DNA from: Schistosoma haematobium
Lineage: Eukaryota > Platyhelminthes > Trematoda > Strigeidida > Schistosomatidae
Reading direction: 5' to 3'
Assembly (NCBI RefSeq): GCF_000699445.3
Contig: NC_067196.1
Span: forward strand, 93,127,364-93,191,363
Length of the DNA: 64,000 nt
A program made the translations under genes and the position numbers. Under the pieces are notes generated by a model that did not search any database, was not told the DNA's origin, and saw nothing but the letters and a program-made list of their open reading frames with translations. Shown here piece by piece: positions 37,201 through 46,801 of this stretch. Within the stretch, counting starts at the first letter, position 1; each line of letters opens with the position of its first letter.

Positions 37201-40200
37201 CAGGGTTTCGATAGAGCTGCATTCTTTATGTTGATGCTTGTTGTGGTTCAGAATCTCCTGACATGTTGAAGTTAGTTCTTCTTCTTTGAGTGGATCTTGT
37301 GAAGCTCGCAACCTGTTGTTGAGAGTTATCTTGAATTCATTGAGTTTGTAAGTATGTCGAAGGAAGTCTGTATTGAACCTTTGTAATGTTGTTTGTCCAC
37401 TGCTTCTTTAGCATCAGCTTTCCTCTTGAGAACCACCAGGTAGATGGTCATCTAAAGCTATTTTAGTTCCACTCCTTGTTCTCACCTCTTCTATTGACTT
37501 TGTGAATTTTTTAGTGATGCAAATATGATCGATTTCATTCTCTGTAGTGCGATCCAGTGACATTCATGTAGCTTTGTCTATGCGTTTGCATGGGAGTATT
37601 GTGTCACCTATAACGATTTTGTTGAATGCACATAAATTTGCGAATCTCTCTTTATTATCGTTTCTTTCTCCTAGTCAGTGCATGTCATTGCATGACATCT
37701 TGATACTCGGTGTTTTCCACTCCGACTTTGGCGTTTAGATCTATCAGGATTGTCAGATCCTTTTCTAGGCAGTTCTCTGTGATCGATAGCAGCCTCCCAT
37801 AAAACTGATCTTTATCGTCGTCATTGCTATTGTTGGTGAGTGCATAACACTGGATAACATTCATTGTGATCCCCTCCTTTGTTTTGAAGGATGCTTTGAC
37901 GATTCCGGATCCATGAGATTCCCATCCTATGAGTGCATTACGTGCTTCTTTGGTTAGCATCAGAGCAACCCTTTGAGTTTGTGGAGCATTTTCTTCCTCG
38001 CGACCAGAGTACAACAGCACCTCTTTCGAAGCTAATCTTTTCTGTCTAAATTGGGTCCACTGGGTTTCACTGATTCCGGGTACTTCCAAGTTGTATCTCT
38101 ATTTCCGTAACCTTTTGATTTGTCCTCCCACTCTCTCACATTCTGGTGTTGCATTAGTCATTTTGATGTTGTGAGTCAGGTGATGGGGTAGGTAAATGAT
38201 GACGTATTATGTGTCTATATGCATGTGTTAGCTCTATGCCAAGTAGTATGTTAGGGATGTTAACCAAGATATACCATTATTTGGAGCCGTTTATGCACAC
38301 TGGTAAGGTTAAGACTCATATCTGAGGGACGAATGTATGTACATACCAATAAGTTGTATAGATTATTATTCGGTTTGCCAATTATTTCTTAGTTATTCTT
38401 GATCCTCTCGTTTATCAGGTAGGTTGGGCTCGATTGTAAGAAGTGTGTGCATCAATATCTAAATTGGATAACTTCAGAACGTAACACAAAACCACATTTT
38501 AAGTTGGTGGGTGGTCTACTTTATGTGAGTCATCCGTTTGACGATAGTCAACCCCCACATATTTCTGTTTAGGTCATTCAGGACACATAAATCTGAACGT
38601 GTTGTAAGTATCATTTGTTCCGCTGTTGGCAGAATGTCTCCCACGTAGTCTTCGGGCCCATCTCTTTATATAGTGGGGTGTTTTAAAGTATGGAAATCGT
38701 GAATCATCGGTAACTAAATCGGACCTGGGAATGTCACTTAGTGGTTTACTTCCTATCTAATTTAGTGAGTAAACGAAACACCAGTCCTTTTTTATACTGT
38801 GCCGTAATCCACGGACTAATAGTTTGAAATATAGCTATTGTTTATTAATGCATAATTAACCCAGTAGTAATGCTTTCATTAAAATCTCTGTTAGTGTCTG
38901 AATACAGTGAGCAGTGCAAACAAAAGTACCAGTCTTTAATCATTAGATAGTAATTAAACTATTTTGTGAATAGATCAGTTTTGTGTAATTTTCGTTTTAT
39001 TATTGTACATTGTATAGTAATCACAAAGCTTCTTCGACTACTGCTGCTGTCAATGATGAACCATCGGGTTATTGTGAATGTTGTTCTACGAATTTTAAAA
39101 GTTTGTTTGAGGTAGGTCAGCTAAGTCACATTGTAAATAATGATAATTATAGCGTTTCACTCCAATATAATTTGGTTTAAAAGTAACGGTAGCTTTTCTT
39201 CGTACATAGTGCAATTGATAATTTGGTATTGATAACGAGTATCCATCATATATATTTCTTGTCTTTATGTAATAAACTTTTGAAACCTAGTTTACTGAAA
39301 TTATTAGTGTGCTTCTCTTTACAATGTTGGATGAATGGGACATCCGAAAATAATAATGATCGCATCTGACGAATATGACTTGTATGTATCCTCAAGGTTC
39401 AATTTAGAAATTCCCTATTCATCAAGGATAAATCCCATATTCCCAAACAAATTTAGAAATGATCTGATGTTTAAAAATAATGAGAGTTGAGTGAAGTTTT
39501 TTTTCTGACGAAATCACTTACTTAAGCTGTACCTTCATGTGGATAGTTGTTTGGTAAGTCTATAAAGAGATAGAAAGAATCTCATCATAAAGTGATTCAA
39601 GATTTCAAATCTCAAAAAAACATTGCGTGATAATCAACAGGTTAGAGAAGAATAGAAGGTTGAAAATAATTTGTCCACTTGACAGATAGGAAGGAAAATG
39701 AAAAACATAACAGTCCTAATAATAATAATCGAACAATAATCATGAATTATAATAAAAAACAACGATTTAAAATTACAGAATAATAATAAAAACAAAACAA
39801 AACCTAAAAATACTACAGAAAAGAATTAAAGTCCAGGAAGGATGAGATTTTGAATGTATCGTTTTTGCACATAGAGCTTGGGCATGAATTGGTGGGTTTT
39901 ATTTATTTAACCACATAAACATTGGTACAAAGAGGCACCAAACAGATAAGTGCCACATAAGTCATTCGATTTGTGTGAGGACTGGGATACTTCCTCGGTG
40001 CTCAAACCGAAGCACGTGATCTTTTAAGGAGGCCACACCCGGAGCCTTTGATCTAAAGGTCTGATCAACAAGGCAGTGGAGCAACGTCAGGAAATGCAGT
40101 CCGATAGTAGCCGTTGGCCATTTGTCTAATCAGGATCCTGGAGCTCATGTACACCATTGGTTTGGAATTAGGGTTTTCCAACTCCCCTGGGTAGACCTCC

Positions 40201-43200
40201 GTATCCACCAACCCGTTTAAAGCGCCGGACATTCGCGTTTCGTCCTCTTAATTTCGTAAACAACACCTCATTGCGAGAAGACAGTGAGTTGGATTTCCCT
40301 GTCAGTGGTTGTATGCACGTGTCCACTTGAGAGCCATTTGGAGAAGGAGAGCTGACCCTCCCCACTTTCGGTCGTATTTGGTTCGACTTCTCTCCAATCC
40401 AGTTCTTTTAAGTGAATAGGATGTACAGCTTCAGTAAATGGTGTCTAGAAGGATGTTTTCTTCGCTAAGTTCTTTTTATTTCTATTCAATGACATAATGG
40501 GTTATTTTAATTATCTAAAATGCTTAGCCTGATCAATCAAGTCAGTTGACTTGTCCACAGGTGATTAACATACAAACACAGAGTAGCGCAAATGATATGT
40601 TGTGTTCTGCCAGAAAATAGTAAATACATTGTGGTGTTTCGTGTGGAAATTATCAGTCCTCATTAGAGATTATGGTTGGGATTCGTTGGGTTGTTAAGCT
40701 TTCTTAAGGGAGTGTGAGACAGTAGAGAAGTTAAGTAACTTTTAATAGTGGATCATGAGATGAGTGCAATGTTATCGCTTTGAATATAAACTGTTCTATG
40801 TTTGTTTTAGTTGATAGCTGTTCGCAGTAAGCCTTACATTGTTCCTATTCATGCCGACATGCATTTACGACCTTAATGATGCACTTTTTAAGGACGTGAA
40901 ACTAAATCCTCCTGCATCGCGGTAACAGACAAAATCTGTGTTGTTAACTAGGCTTAGATAATTAATGCCTTCACTATAATATTTGGTATGGATTTTAAAA
41001 AAATGTTCTCTCACCTCAATTATTGTTATGAGTAAAAACAATGTACATCTTAGTTTTTCAATCGACCTCATGATTACTATCATTTCTGGACAGGTCTAAG
41101 TTGTAATATGGAATTATCTAGCTCAAATTTTGGAAATAATCCCAAAAATGTCATATCCGTATATTCATTATTTTTATGTGTACCTTAATAAAATTAACAT
41201 ACCTTGAACATCGGTAACTTGCTTCGGGTTCGTAACAAACGGGAGCATGAAATTTCTTTTCTACTTTGAAAGCCTCTCAGTCAGTAGCAACTTAGAACTT
41301 CGTGCGTATGTAGATCAGTTCGGGTTGCCATACCATATTAGCACAAAGATGCGATTGTCGATTCAAATCCCGTAGTGTTAGAGGTAGTAAAAGTCTAAGC
41401 AGTAATCGGAGACATTAGGGTTTGAAGATGTTATTCAAGGAGTATAATCCAATGAAAGCCTAATTAATATGATTCATGATTTATGACGTTTCGATTGATT
41501 AATAAGCATAAATTTATCACTGATTTATAGTCTTGAACTAAATTGTTTCCTGCACAGAACTGCAAGTTTCTTAATTTAGGCTTTAACTTTCAGTGATTGA
41601 GTTCAATATATGTATATCACATATTTCTTTTTCAGACTACTATTCAATTGCAATTTTATAATATAATTTGTGGCCTGAGTGCCTTGATAAGGTATAACGT
41701 AATGATACTGCCAATTAGAGAGCAGTGAATTATCGACCGGACCAATGACGCATAAAACACGAGAAGTCTAGAGTCCTTATTGGTCCTGCCTTCCGCCTAG
41801 CCCAGCCAGTTAAGTCTAGAACAGCAATCTCATCCTCTGCAATATGAATCATTTATTTCAAACATACTGGGTTTATATACCAACTAAACCGACCACGTCG
41901 TACCATAAAATGGAAAATAACATTTGTACAAGATTTAGCCAAATATGGCTGTGAGTGTGGGAGGTAGTAACTAATAGACAGGGCATAATTCAAGAATGGT
42001 AATTCGTATAATAACGGTTCATAGGTCAAAATGAAGCTCATAATAATAGGGACATGAATATGAATAGTTTAGTTAATTAACAATTATACGATAAAAATAT
42101 ACGTTTTGTATTGGTCCATCAATAGATTCCAAAGTTACCATTCATTATGCTTATCGGGGCATAACAATATGTAATTTCAATTTTCGTTATTTCATTTTAT
42201 TTCTTAATTTTAGCATTTACATTGTACAGATCATCAGCAATTTGCTAACAATTCTGAAAATTATCGTCTTCTTGATGATGTTTTAAATAAGCTGCCTACA
42301 TTTAAAGAATTTCTAACGAAAACTACATCGACTACTTTGCAACTACCATCTTATTTAAATCCTATTTCAATTAGTCCTTGCGCTTCTCAGCATGAAAAAG
42401 ATTATCTCTTAAATAATTCCAAATGCGAAATGTTAGAAAAAGAAAATATACCTCCCATTCAAACAAAAATTAATGGAAATATTGAGTAAGTTTATTAGTT
42501 CACTAATTTTACTCATCTTTAAAACAAACCATACTTTAGTATAGAAACCAGAATAATCAAACAAATAATCATAAACACAATAGAATCCGATGTAGATGTT
42601 TATGTTTTACTTCAAATTGTTCGATCGAATCGCACTAACCACATTGATGTGGAATGTCAGTTACTCCATAAATTAACATCTTATGGTCGGGTACAAATCA
42701 GTAATTATTCATACGTAAACACTCAGAAAAGCTTTATTTGATAGAGGCATTATCTTTTAGACTATGACTTATTTAAACACATAAACATTGGTGAAAGGAG
42801 GCATCAGACAGATATGCGCCATATAAATCATTCGATTTGTGTGAGGACTGGGTTATTTCCCCATGCTCAAACCAAAGCAGGTGATCTTTTAAGGAGGCCA
42901 CACCCGGAGCCTTTGATCTAAAGGTCTGATCAACAAGGCAGTGGAGCAACGTGAGGAGATGCAGTCCGATAGTAGCTGTTGGCCAACAATTAGTGCATAC
43001 TCCATTTGTCTAATCAGGATCCTTGAGCTCATGTACACCATTGGTTTGGAATTAGGGTTTTCCAACTCCCCTGGGTAAATCCTCCGTATCCACCAACCCG
43101 TTTAAAGCGCCGGACGTTCGCTTTTCGTCCTCTTAATTTCGTAAACAACACCTCATTGCGAGAAGACAGTGAGTTGGATTTCCCTGTCAGTGGTTGTATG

Positions 43201-43821
43201 CACGTGGCCATGTAAGAGCATTTTGAGAGATAGAGAGAACTGACTCTCTCCACTCTCGTCGTATTAGGGCATTTGGTACTGATGTTTTGTATTCCCATTA
43301 ATACAATACATCATCATAGGTTAGATATTTAATTGTTTATCTGTCTCAGTTACTTATTTTATCATACATCTATTACATTTAATTTTAAATGTAGACAACT
43401 TCATAAACTTTCAGCCGTCAGTAAAATTTTCAACATGGTAAAACTACTGAACAGTTTTTATTGATGCTAATATGTATCCAATGTCTAAATCAATACATTT
43501 GAAAAGTACCTGATCAGTACACTAACTAACGGTAAATTTACTTCCGATTTCTATTCCAGACCTGTCTCTGTTTCACAGAAGTCACAATCTACACTAAATG
43601 ACTATGAAAATATTTCTAAAGAAATCAATGTTCCTCCAACATTAAACTTTTCTGAACCACTTGGACCTAATCAATTTACTGATGGAAATTCAGATATATT
43701 CAATAATACTGATTTAGATGTTTGTGAAATATCAAATACCGCTGTTGTTGTACATAATAATAATCTTGAACAAATATCTAAATTAGATCAAGAAGAGGCT
43801 GCATTTCTTTTTTTACTTTAA
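22211..43821 (+). CDS. DBF4: DBF4, regulatory subunit of the CDC7 replication-initiation kinase (9 exons)
   Basis: DBF4 binds and activates CDC7, which phosphorylates the MCM helicase to fire replication origins; it acts in the nucleus. Exons: 22211-22456, 30452-30760, 31364-31514, 33052-33104, 33951-34026, 35530-35977, 39018-39111, 42214-42485, 43560-43821. They join without a break to 1911 nt (636 residues). The diagnostic regions are in order. Motif N, a BRCT-like segment, spans residues ~52-100 (LAPLLGKKLF ... EVVEFFSRDVDYVITN). Motif M spans ~280-310 (TPCIKVIDTKSHYRPIYL). A C-terminal DBF4-type zinc finger has C447, C450, H460 and H466 (GYCECC ... HLHCTDH), followed by NYRLLDDVLNKL. Length is close to animal DBF4. 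The middle holds a Thr-rich linker. All introns are GT-AG except intron 1 (GC-AG). A polyadenylation signal follows at 44084. Confidence 0.9.
22457..24056 (+). other. DBF4 intron 1, 5' part: nothing recognised
   Basis: It begins with the GCAAGT donor. Several short open frames (22612-22887, 23753-23941) show no domain and no conserved composition. Confidence 0.5.
24057..24575 (+). mobile_element. Non-autonomous retroposon body (5S-headed SINE family, headless copy), DBF4 intron 1
   Basis: It starts GCCCCCAAATGCCCTGGTA, the position immediately after the 5S-like head and spacer in the 53-kb copy. It ends GTACCAATGTTTATGTGTTT and AAATAAATAATAAA. It is near-identical to the copy at 13131-13655 (one clear difference seen around 24160). 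Confidence 0.88.
26799..27695 (+). pseudogene. Reverse transcriptase open frame of the RTE element
   Basis: 298 codons without a stop, covering RT fingers and palm (FLDIRAAFDSLDRA, GVRQGCPISPFLFNLAIDDI, YVDDVVLLCDN) and the start of the C-terminal region (LLYACETWPLRVEDVRRLC). The upstream part (NNYRG-like at about 26757) is in another frame, so the true protein is interrupted. The same region is repeated inverted at 63.3-64.0 kb. Confidence 0.88.
28171..28255 (+). repeat. (ATT)n microsatellite inside the RTE 3' UTR
   Basis: About 28 perfect ATT units. The inverted RTE copy has (TAA)n at the same place, so the tract belongs to the element. On the minus strand it reads as a long Asn run, which is not a real protein. 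Confidence 0.95.
28950..29015 (+). mobile_element. 3'-tail fragment of the RTE/SINE family
   Basis: GTGGCGCACATTTATTTTGG, GTGCCCAGTTGTTG and a closing AATAAAT form a short, diverged copy of the shared tail. A second one ends at 29410 (GTGCCCCTTTGTACCGATAC, then AAATAAATAAATAA). Confidence 0.55.
29360..29410 (+). mobile_element. 3'-tail fragment of the RTE/SINE family
   Basis: GTGCCCCTTTGTACCGATAC and TATGTTCAAATAAATAAATA match the shared 3' end. It is severely 5'-truncated, as expected from target-primed reverse transcription. Confidence 0.6.
29411..30451 (+). other. DBF4 intron 1, 3' part: no gene recognised
   Basis: AT-rich. At about 29600-29520 the minus strand has a weak tRNA-like stretch (ATGGTCTAGTGATAAAAACA) that may be a very old SINE. 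Confidence 0.4.
30452..30760 (+). CDS. DBF4: DBF4 exon 2 (end of motif N)
   Basis: 103 codons between an AACTTAG acceptor and a GTAAGT donor. It starts EVVEFFSRDVDYVITNR, the conserved end of motif N (family pattern VEEFLSKDISYLISN), then a Ser/Thr/Pro-rich stretch and SRGK-like TRGRAMLLAARK. Confidence 0.9.
31364..31514 (+). CDS. DBF4: DBF4 exon 3
   Basis: Acceptor AAATTTAG, donor GTAAGT, exits in phase 1. It ends YKARQLGIKILSID, matching the conserved block that reads NALSWGVKILHIDDI in vertebrate DBF4. Confidence 0.88.
31640..32110 (+). mobile_element. 3' end of a second RTE-like family, DBF4 intron 3
   Basis: The translation has LGHVLYVPNHRLPWKKVRGG, QTKTWHQSLKSLTSGLSHVG and ITQNRSQWRRYIHSLSS (31650-31908), the C-terminal end of an RTE-type polyprotein. 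A 3' UTR follows, ending in a GATGACTGACTGA tail. It is distinct from the element at 25-28 kb, which ends MSQNRSQWRSCCNLP. Confidence 0.72.
32111..33051 (+). other. DBF4 intron 3 remainder: nothing recognised
   Basis: AT-rich intron sequence leading to the exon 4 acceptor at 33050-33051. Its short open frames show no domain. Confidence 0.45.
33052..33104 (+). CDS. DBF4: DBF4 exon 4 (53 nt)
   Basis: A small exon between TTGTAG and GTAGAT encoding VTKWIKNLPSDVQSYIQ. It enters in phase 1 and leaves in phase 0. It continues the block after ILSID. Confidence 0.8.
33693..33810 (-). mobile_element. RTE 5'-end-like unit, DBF4 intron 4
   Basis: Minus strand: CTCCGCCTGGAGTCTCTCTA, then AAGCCCGGATAAAGGAGGAG and GACCCCATCCCGTAGAAAAC. 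It has the same borders as the units at 10215 and 17285. Confidence 0.6.
33951..34026 (+). CDS. DBF4: DBF4 exon 5 (76 nt)
   Basis: Acceptor CTTATAG, donor GTAATT. It encodes a charged stretch SIQRTDHDDHLDKLTNDPER. It has no recognisable motif of its own; it is supported by phases 0 and 1 that fit both neighbours. Confidence 0.72.
34740..35055. mobile_element. Fold-back pair of tRNA-derived SINEs, DBF4 intron 5
   Basis: Left arm 34745-34940 in minus sense, right arm 34940-35050 in plus sense. Outer words ATCATGGACCAATCAAT and GATTGATCGGTTCATGAT mirror each other, as do ACTGGAAGCACTGGACGG and CTATTGCTTCCAAGTTTTC in part. Confidence 0.72.
35530..35977 (+). CDS. DBF4: DBF4 exon 6 (motif M and Thr-rich linker)
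   Basis: Acceptor TTTCAG, donor GTAGAT, entered in phase 1 and left in phase 2. It begins RHLVTPCIKVIDTKSHYRPI, the CDC7-binding motif M (family pattern PFVKVEDMSQLYRPFYL), then LPDLWNL. The following linker is very rich in Thr (about 20 Thr in 40 residues) and ends with a basic stretch RRDSRNKRKHRLQKH. Confidence 0.92.
35978..37100 (+). other. DBF4 intron 6, first part: nothing recognised
   Basis: No coding domain or known repeat was identified. Confidence 0.4.
37100..38165 (-). mobile_element. RTE (SR2-like) endonuclease region, degenerate, DBF4 intron 6
   Basis: Reading on the minus strand from 38165: MTNATPECERVGGQIKRLRK, then VPGISETQWTQF, LLYSGREEENAPQTQRVALM, GITMNVIQCYALTN, LTILIDLNAKVG, then decayed IFPCK-like and DHHL words, ending TSTCQEILNHNKHQHKECSS and NNSRTRTNKVKAQA. 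This is the N-terminal endonuclease part of the family seen at 17.4 kb (endonuclease C-end) and 49.1 kb (RT C-end). Confidence 0.85.
38166..39017 (+). other. DBF4 intron 6 remainder: nothing recognised
   Basis: No domain seen. The first 200 bp may be 5' UTR of the adjacent minus-strand RTE fragment. Confidence 0.35.
39018..39111 (+). CDS. DBF4: DBF4 exon 7 (zinc finger cysteines)
   Basis: Acceptor TTGTATAG, donor GTAGGT. It encodes EPSGYCECCSTNFKSLFE, holding the two Cys ligands of the DBF4-type zinc finger; the His ligands are in exon 8. Confidence 0.93.
39888..40390 (-). mobile_element. Non-autonomous retroposon body (5S-headed SINE family), DBF4 intron 7
   Basis: Minus-sense copy. The tail at 39895-39950 is the reverse of GTACCAATGTTTATGTGGTT; GACGAAACGCGAATGTCCGG and ACAGGGAAATCCAACTCAC lie within. 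It is headless and starts near GTCGAACCAAATACGACC. Confidence 0.85.
41657..42166 (-). mobile_element. Solo LTR, DBF4 intron 7
   Basis: Minus strand from 42166: TGTTATGCCCCGATAAGC, then GTATATTTTTATCGTATAAT, CTTGTACAAATGTTATTTTC, a TATA box in TTGGTATATAAACCCAG and AATAAA shortly after. The layout matches the 513-bp LTR at 58107-58619 from end to end. No coding sequence is attached, so it is a solo LTR. Confidence 0.8.
42214..42485 (+). CDS. DBF4: DBF4 exon 8 (zinc finger histidines)
   Basis: Acceptor AATTTTAG, donor GTAAGT, exits in phase 2. It starts HLHCTDHQQFANNSENYRLL, which gives the H-x5-H half of the finger and the conserved YxxLDDVLNKL tail. A solo LTR lies only about 48 bp upstream. 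Confidence 0.93.
42770..43278 (-). mobile_element. Non-autonomous retroposon body (5S-headed SINE family), DBF4 intron 8
   Basis: Minus-sense copy with the tail at 42775-42830 and the 5' side near 43270 (CAAATGCCCTAATACGACG). It shares long identical stretches with the copy at 39888-40390. Confidence 0.85.
43560..43821 (+). CDS. DBF4: DBF4 exon 9 (C-terminus and stop)
   Basis: Acceptor TATTCCAG; 87 codons ending EEAAFLFLL and TAA at 43819-43821. Composition is Asn/Ser-rich and has no further motif. Confidence 0.85.
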
Positions 43822-44083
43822 TAAAAGAATTTAACATTGAAAAAACAAAGACATTCCTATTTTTCTATTAATTTTTTTTCGCAATTTTTAACTATAAGTG
43901 CTTTCATTATAATGTCAAGAGAGACTGTTCGTAGAAATGTAATTTACCCTTACTATATATATAAATGTTCAGTTTGCAAAAGGTTTCTTAGTAAAATATT
44001 TGTACGATGATGTATATATACAACATATATGTTTAGCATTTATATTTCAATTTGATAATTTCTAATTTCTCTTGAATGTGTCA

Positions 44084-44089
44084 AATAAA
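44084..44089 (+). promoter_or_regulatory. Polyadenylation signal AATAAA of DBF4 (probable)
   Basis: The AATAAA lies about 263 nt after the DBF4 stop, in CAAATAAAGTG followed by a T-rich tract. It is the best placed canonical signal; another AATAAA at 44463 belongs to a dispersed repeat. Confidence 0.55.
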
Positions 44090-44267
44090 GTGTATGCGGA
44101 AATTCGTTGATAATTACTTTTTTTAAAAGTGTTATTACTCACTAGCTAGATACAGTTTCAGTTACTATGCAACATCTGGGCTACTTGTCTCTGTCTTCTA
44201 GATATTTCAACAAGTTATCTGTTTTTGCTTGTTTTAACATATAGTTATGCTTATTAATCGTACAACC

Positions 44268-44486
44268 CAGTCACAGACATCGTGGTTGCTTGCAATATGC
44301 AGCGAAAAGAATGTACATTATTCAGATGTCAATTCCTGGACTGCTAACTTCTAACTGGTGACCATTCAATATTTGTCGTCAGGATTGACCAAGAAGTAAG
44401 AGACCGAAACTTGTTGAGATACTTTTGTGCTGAGACTATGTTTTACTGAAAATATAATATTGAATAAAGCTAATAATAATAATAAA
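44268..44486 (+). repeat. Dispersed repeat (pair with 55722-55925)
   Basis: Shared words: CAGCGAAAAGAATGTACATT, AACTGGTGACCATTCAATAT, GACCAAGAAGTAAGAGACC and ATAATATTGAATAAAGCTAA. It ends in a TAATAATAATAA-like tail, typical of a retroposon 3' end. The family is not recognised. Confidence 0.6.
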
Positions 44487-44489
44487 TAG

Positions 44490-46300
44490 GTTATTGCTTT
44501 ATTCGAATTATGTAAGAGTGGGAAGACTACTATCACTTTTATATTTTAAACTTTAGATGAGACGTAGATTCAATAGGAATGTACTGCTTATTAAACAAGA
44601 ATGTGACAACAGCAAGTTATGATCTACGTAGAGCCTAGCATAAATGTGCGTTAGCTGAAGTTGCCATTAAAAATCAGTATGAGATGAAACTAATAAAAGG
44701 GAATAATAATAGTACCAATGATAGTGATTAAAACTATAATTGAATTTGAGATATTCGTAAAAGAATGTATGCTTAAAGACGATGATGCACACCAGTTTTC
44801 AAGCAATTGAGGAGCAGAAACATATCCCGTATATTCACCGTCCTCAGAGGAGATTCGGAGTTTCCGGTAAAGCGGGCAACATTAGCAAACACCAGTTGAA
44901 TCTGACGATTCTAATGACAGGTCATTTTTAAGTTCTGACTCAACTAAGTGTTCATATAAAGAGCCTTCAAAAACCACATCCACTTATTCCGTACACCTAT
45001 TAATGATGAAAAATACCTCAAAACTCGAACCAACGGATCGGACTATTTCATCACTGTTAAGAAATGCAACTTCGGTCGTGTGTTGGCAATTATGTCTATG
45101 TTTCGTAGATATGGTCCAACCGACCTGTATAAGATTTAGGTAACAACATAAAACGTTTCTTTGCAGATGCCATGTATTTTTACTGCTATTTCAACCCCCG
45201 ATTTGCTGCCTTATTCTCAGAAGAAAAGGGTTCAAGAAATCTGGAAAACAATTAAATTCGGTCGATTAGAAGTAACGGGCGTACGATCGTTTTCCTTATG
45301 TTCACAATTTTGCATCATTGATTGTAATTTGTTCAAGTGTAAAGTTGATAAATTCTAACGAACGTGCACTGAAGTATAGTAAATAGACTATCAAAACTAC
45401 CTCATAGATAAGGCAACCACTATGCAACTTCCGATACATATATAATGGAATAATATCTTGATTGGTTATTTGAGATTTATTTGTGATTTCATTTTAGTCA
45501 CCTGACTTGACTCTACTCATATTACCTTATTTATTTACATAATCTCTGTGAACAAATTATTTCATTAAATATTTCCAATGATACACTGAAAAGACAAGCT
45601 GAACAAAGAAATATTTCTTTCCAACTAGCTCTTCATTAATATAAGTTTTACAAATGAGTTTAATAATCTTGTTATCTAACTTCCACTCCATCCGTCGTAC
45701 TAATTACTTATCATTAATTTCACAGTGAAAAAAAACCCAGTTTCAATTCCTATTCCTACTCTTATGTAACTACTTATAATAAACAGCTGATTATGAAAAG
45801 TCACTTTAGTTTTAATTTTCTAAACGTTGTGTAGCTAACTGATTACTATATTGTTAAGTTGACTGATCACCAACTAATTGGTACTGACTTCCTACTCATT
45901 TGAAAAAAAACATAAATATTGGTGTGGAGTCCTGATGAGGAACTAGTTGAAGAGAAATATTTCTTTGTTCAACTTGTCCTTATTATAAACTATTTGTAAC
46001 TTTCATCATTCTTGGCATAGAACAGAACATATAGATAGACAGTCCAATATTACGGTCCGTAAACATCCCAATTCACTAATGAACAAAACGTAATGAGGAA
46101 TAGTCATGATAATAATCAAACGGCTCAATTTTCCCAAGGAAACGTTTTCACCGTGACTGTGTTGACTCTAAGGCAAAGTAAATGCATTACGATCTCATAT
46201 AAATAAGTAGTAATTAATTAATAGAAAGTGAGCAGATTCACCTTTCCTTTTTTAATGATATAACCAACACAAGGTGGAAATCAGACACTAATTCCTATGG
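44490..46300. other. DBF4-dymeclin convergent spacer
   Basis: It contains two opposed copies of a hairpin motif (AAGAAATATTTCTTT) at about 45605-45620 (minus) and 45952-45968 (plus). No gene was recognised; the open frame at 45161-45358 has no domain. Confidence 0.45.
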
Positions 46301-46313
46301 AAAAACTTTCTAT

Positions 46314-46319
46314 TTTATT
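46314..46319 (-). promoter_or_regulatory. Polyadenylation signal AATAAA of dymeclin (probable)
   Basis: AATAAA on the minus strand about 243 nt after the dymeclin stop. Confidence 0.5.
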
Positions 46320-46561
46320 AAAATATGAAAAGTTTGTAAAAAAAAAAGACAATAAGTGTAACTAGAAACAAAATTGAAAGTGAAGAAAAGAAAAAAGAAC
46401 TAAATTCAAACGAAACCATGATATTGATCACAGACAGCTGAAAGAGGAAATTTCATAAAAGTTCATTATCGTCAAAATCATGACACTGAACACATTTAAC
46501 AACAGAATTAGCAGCAAGCACTCATAGAACGAGGGTTGTTCAGAAAACTTGTTTGACATGG

Positions 46562-46801
46562 TTATACCAGTACTTGCTCATGATTTGATTCGCCATTATT
46601 CATAACACTATCATTGTCTTCACTAATGTCGTCGTTTTCAGTTGTATTTTGAATGTTTTGAGGAGCAGCCGAGAATAACAATAGCGATTCAGACTTAAAA
46701 TGTATGCCTGACTGGCGTCGTACAACAGACCAAACGTATGGTATGAAAAATTCATCTGGGGATTCTTCTTCTACATATTTAAATTTCAGATCTGGGAATT
46801 T
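46562..46801 (-). CDS. DYM: Dymeclin exon I (C-terminus, stop)
   Basis: Acceptor TACCCCAG. It starts [20 protein letters not shown] followed by PYVWSVV, the conserved dymeclin end. It then has a lineage-specific acidic tail ([12 protein letters not shown]) and the stop at 46562-46564. An AATAAA on the minus strand at 46319-46314 is a plausible polyadenylation signal. Confidence 0.95.
   Translation of the reverse strand, partial: KFPDLKFKYVEEESPDEFFIPYVWSVVRRQSGIHFKSESLLLFSAAPQNIQNTTENDDISEDNDSVMNNGESNHEQVLV

Noticed and set aside
37120..37311. Plus-strand frames at 36954-37269 as a secreted or membrane protein
   Set aside because: They are the opposite strand of the RTE fragment, which explains the sequence on the minus strand.
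45161..45358. Open frame in the DBF4-dymeclin spacer
   Set aside because: Short, without domain or flanking splice signals that fit a gene model.
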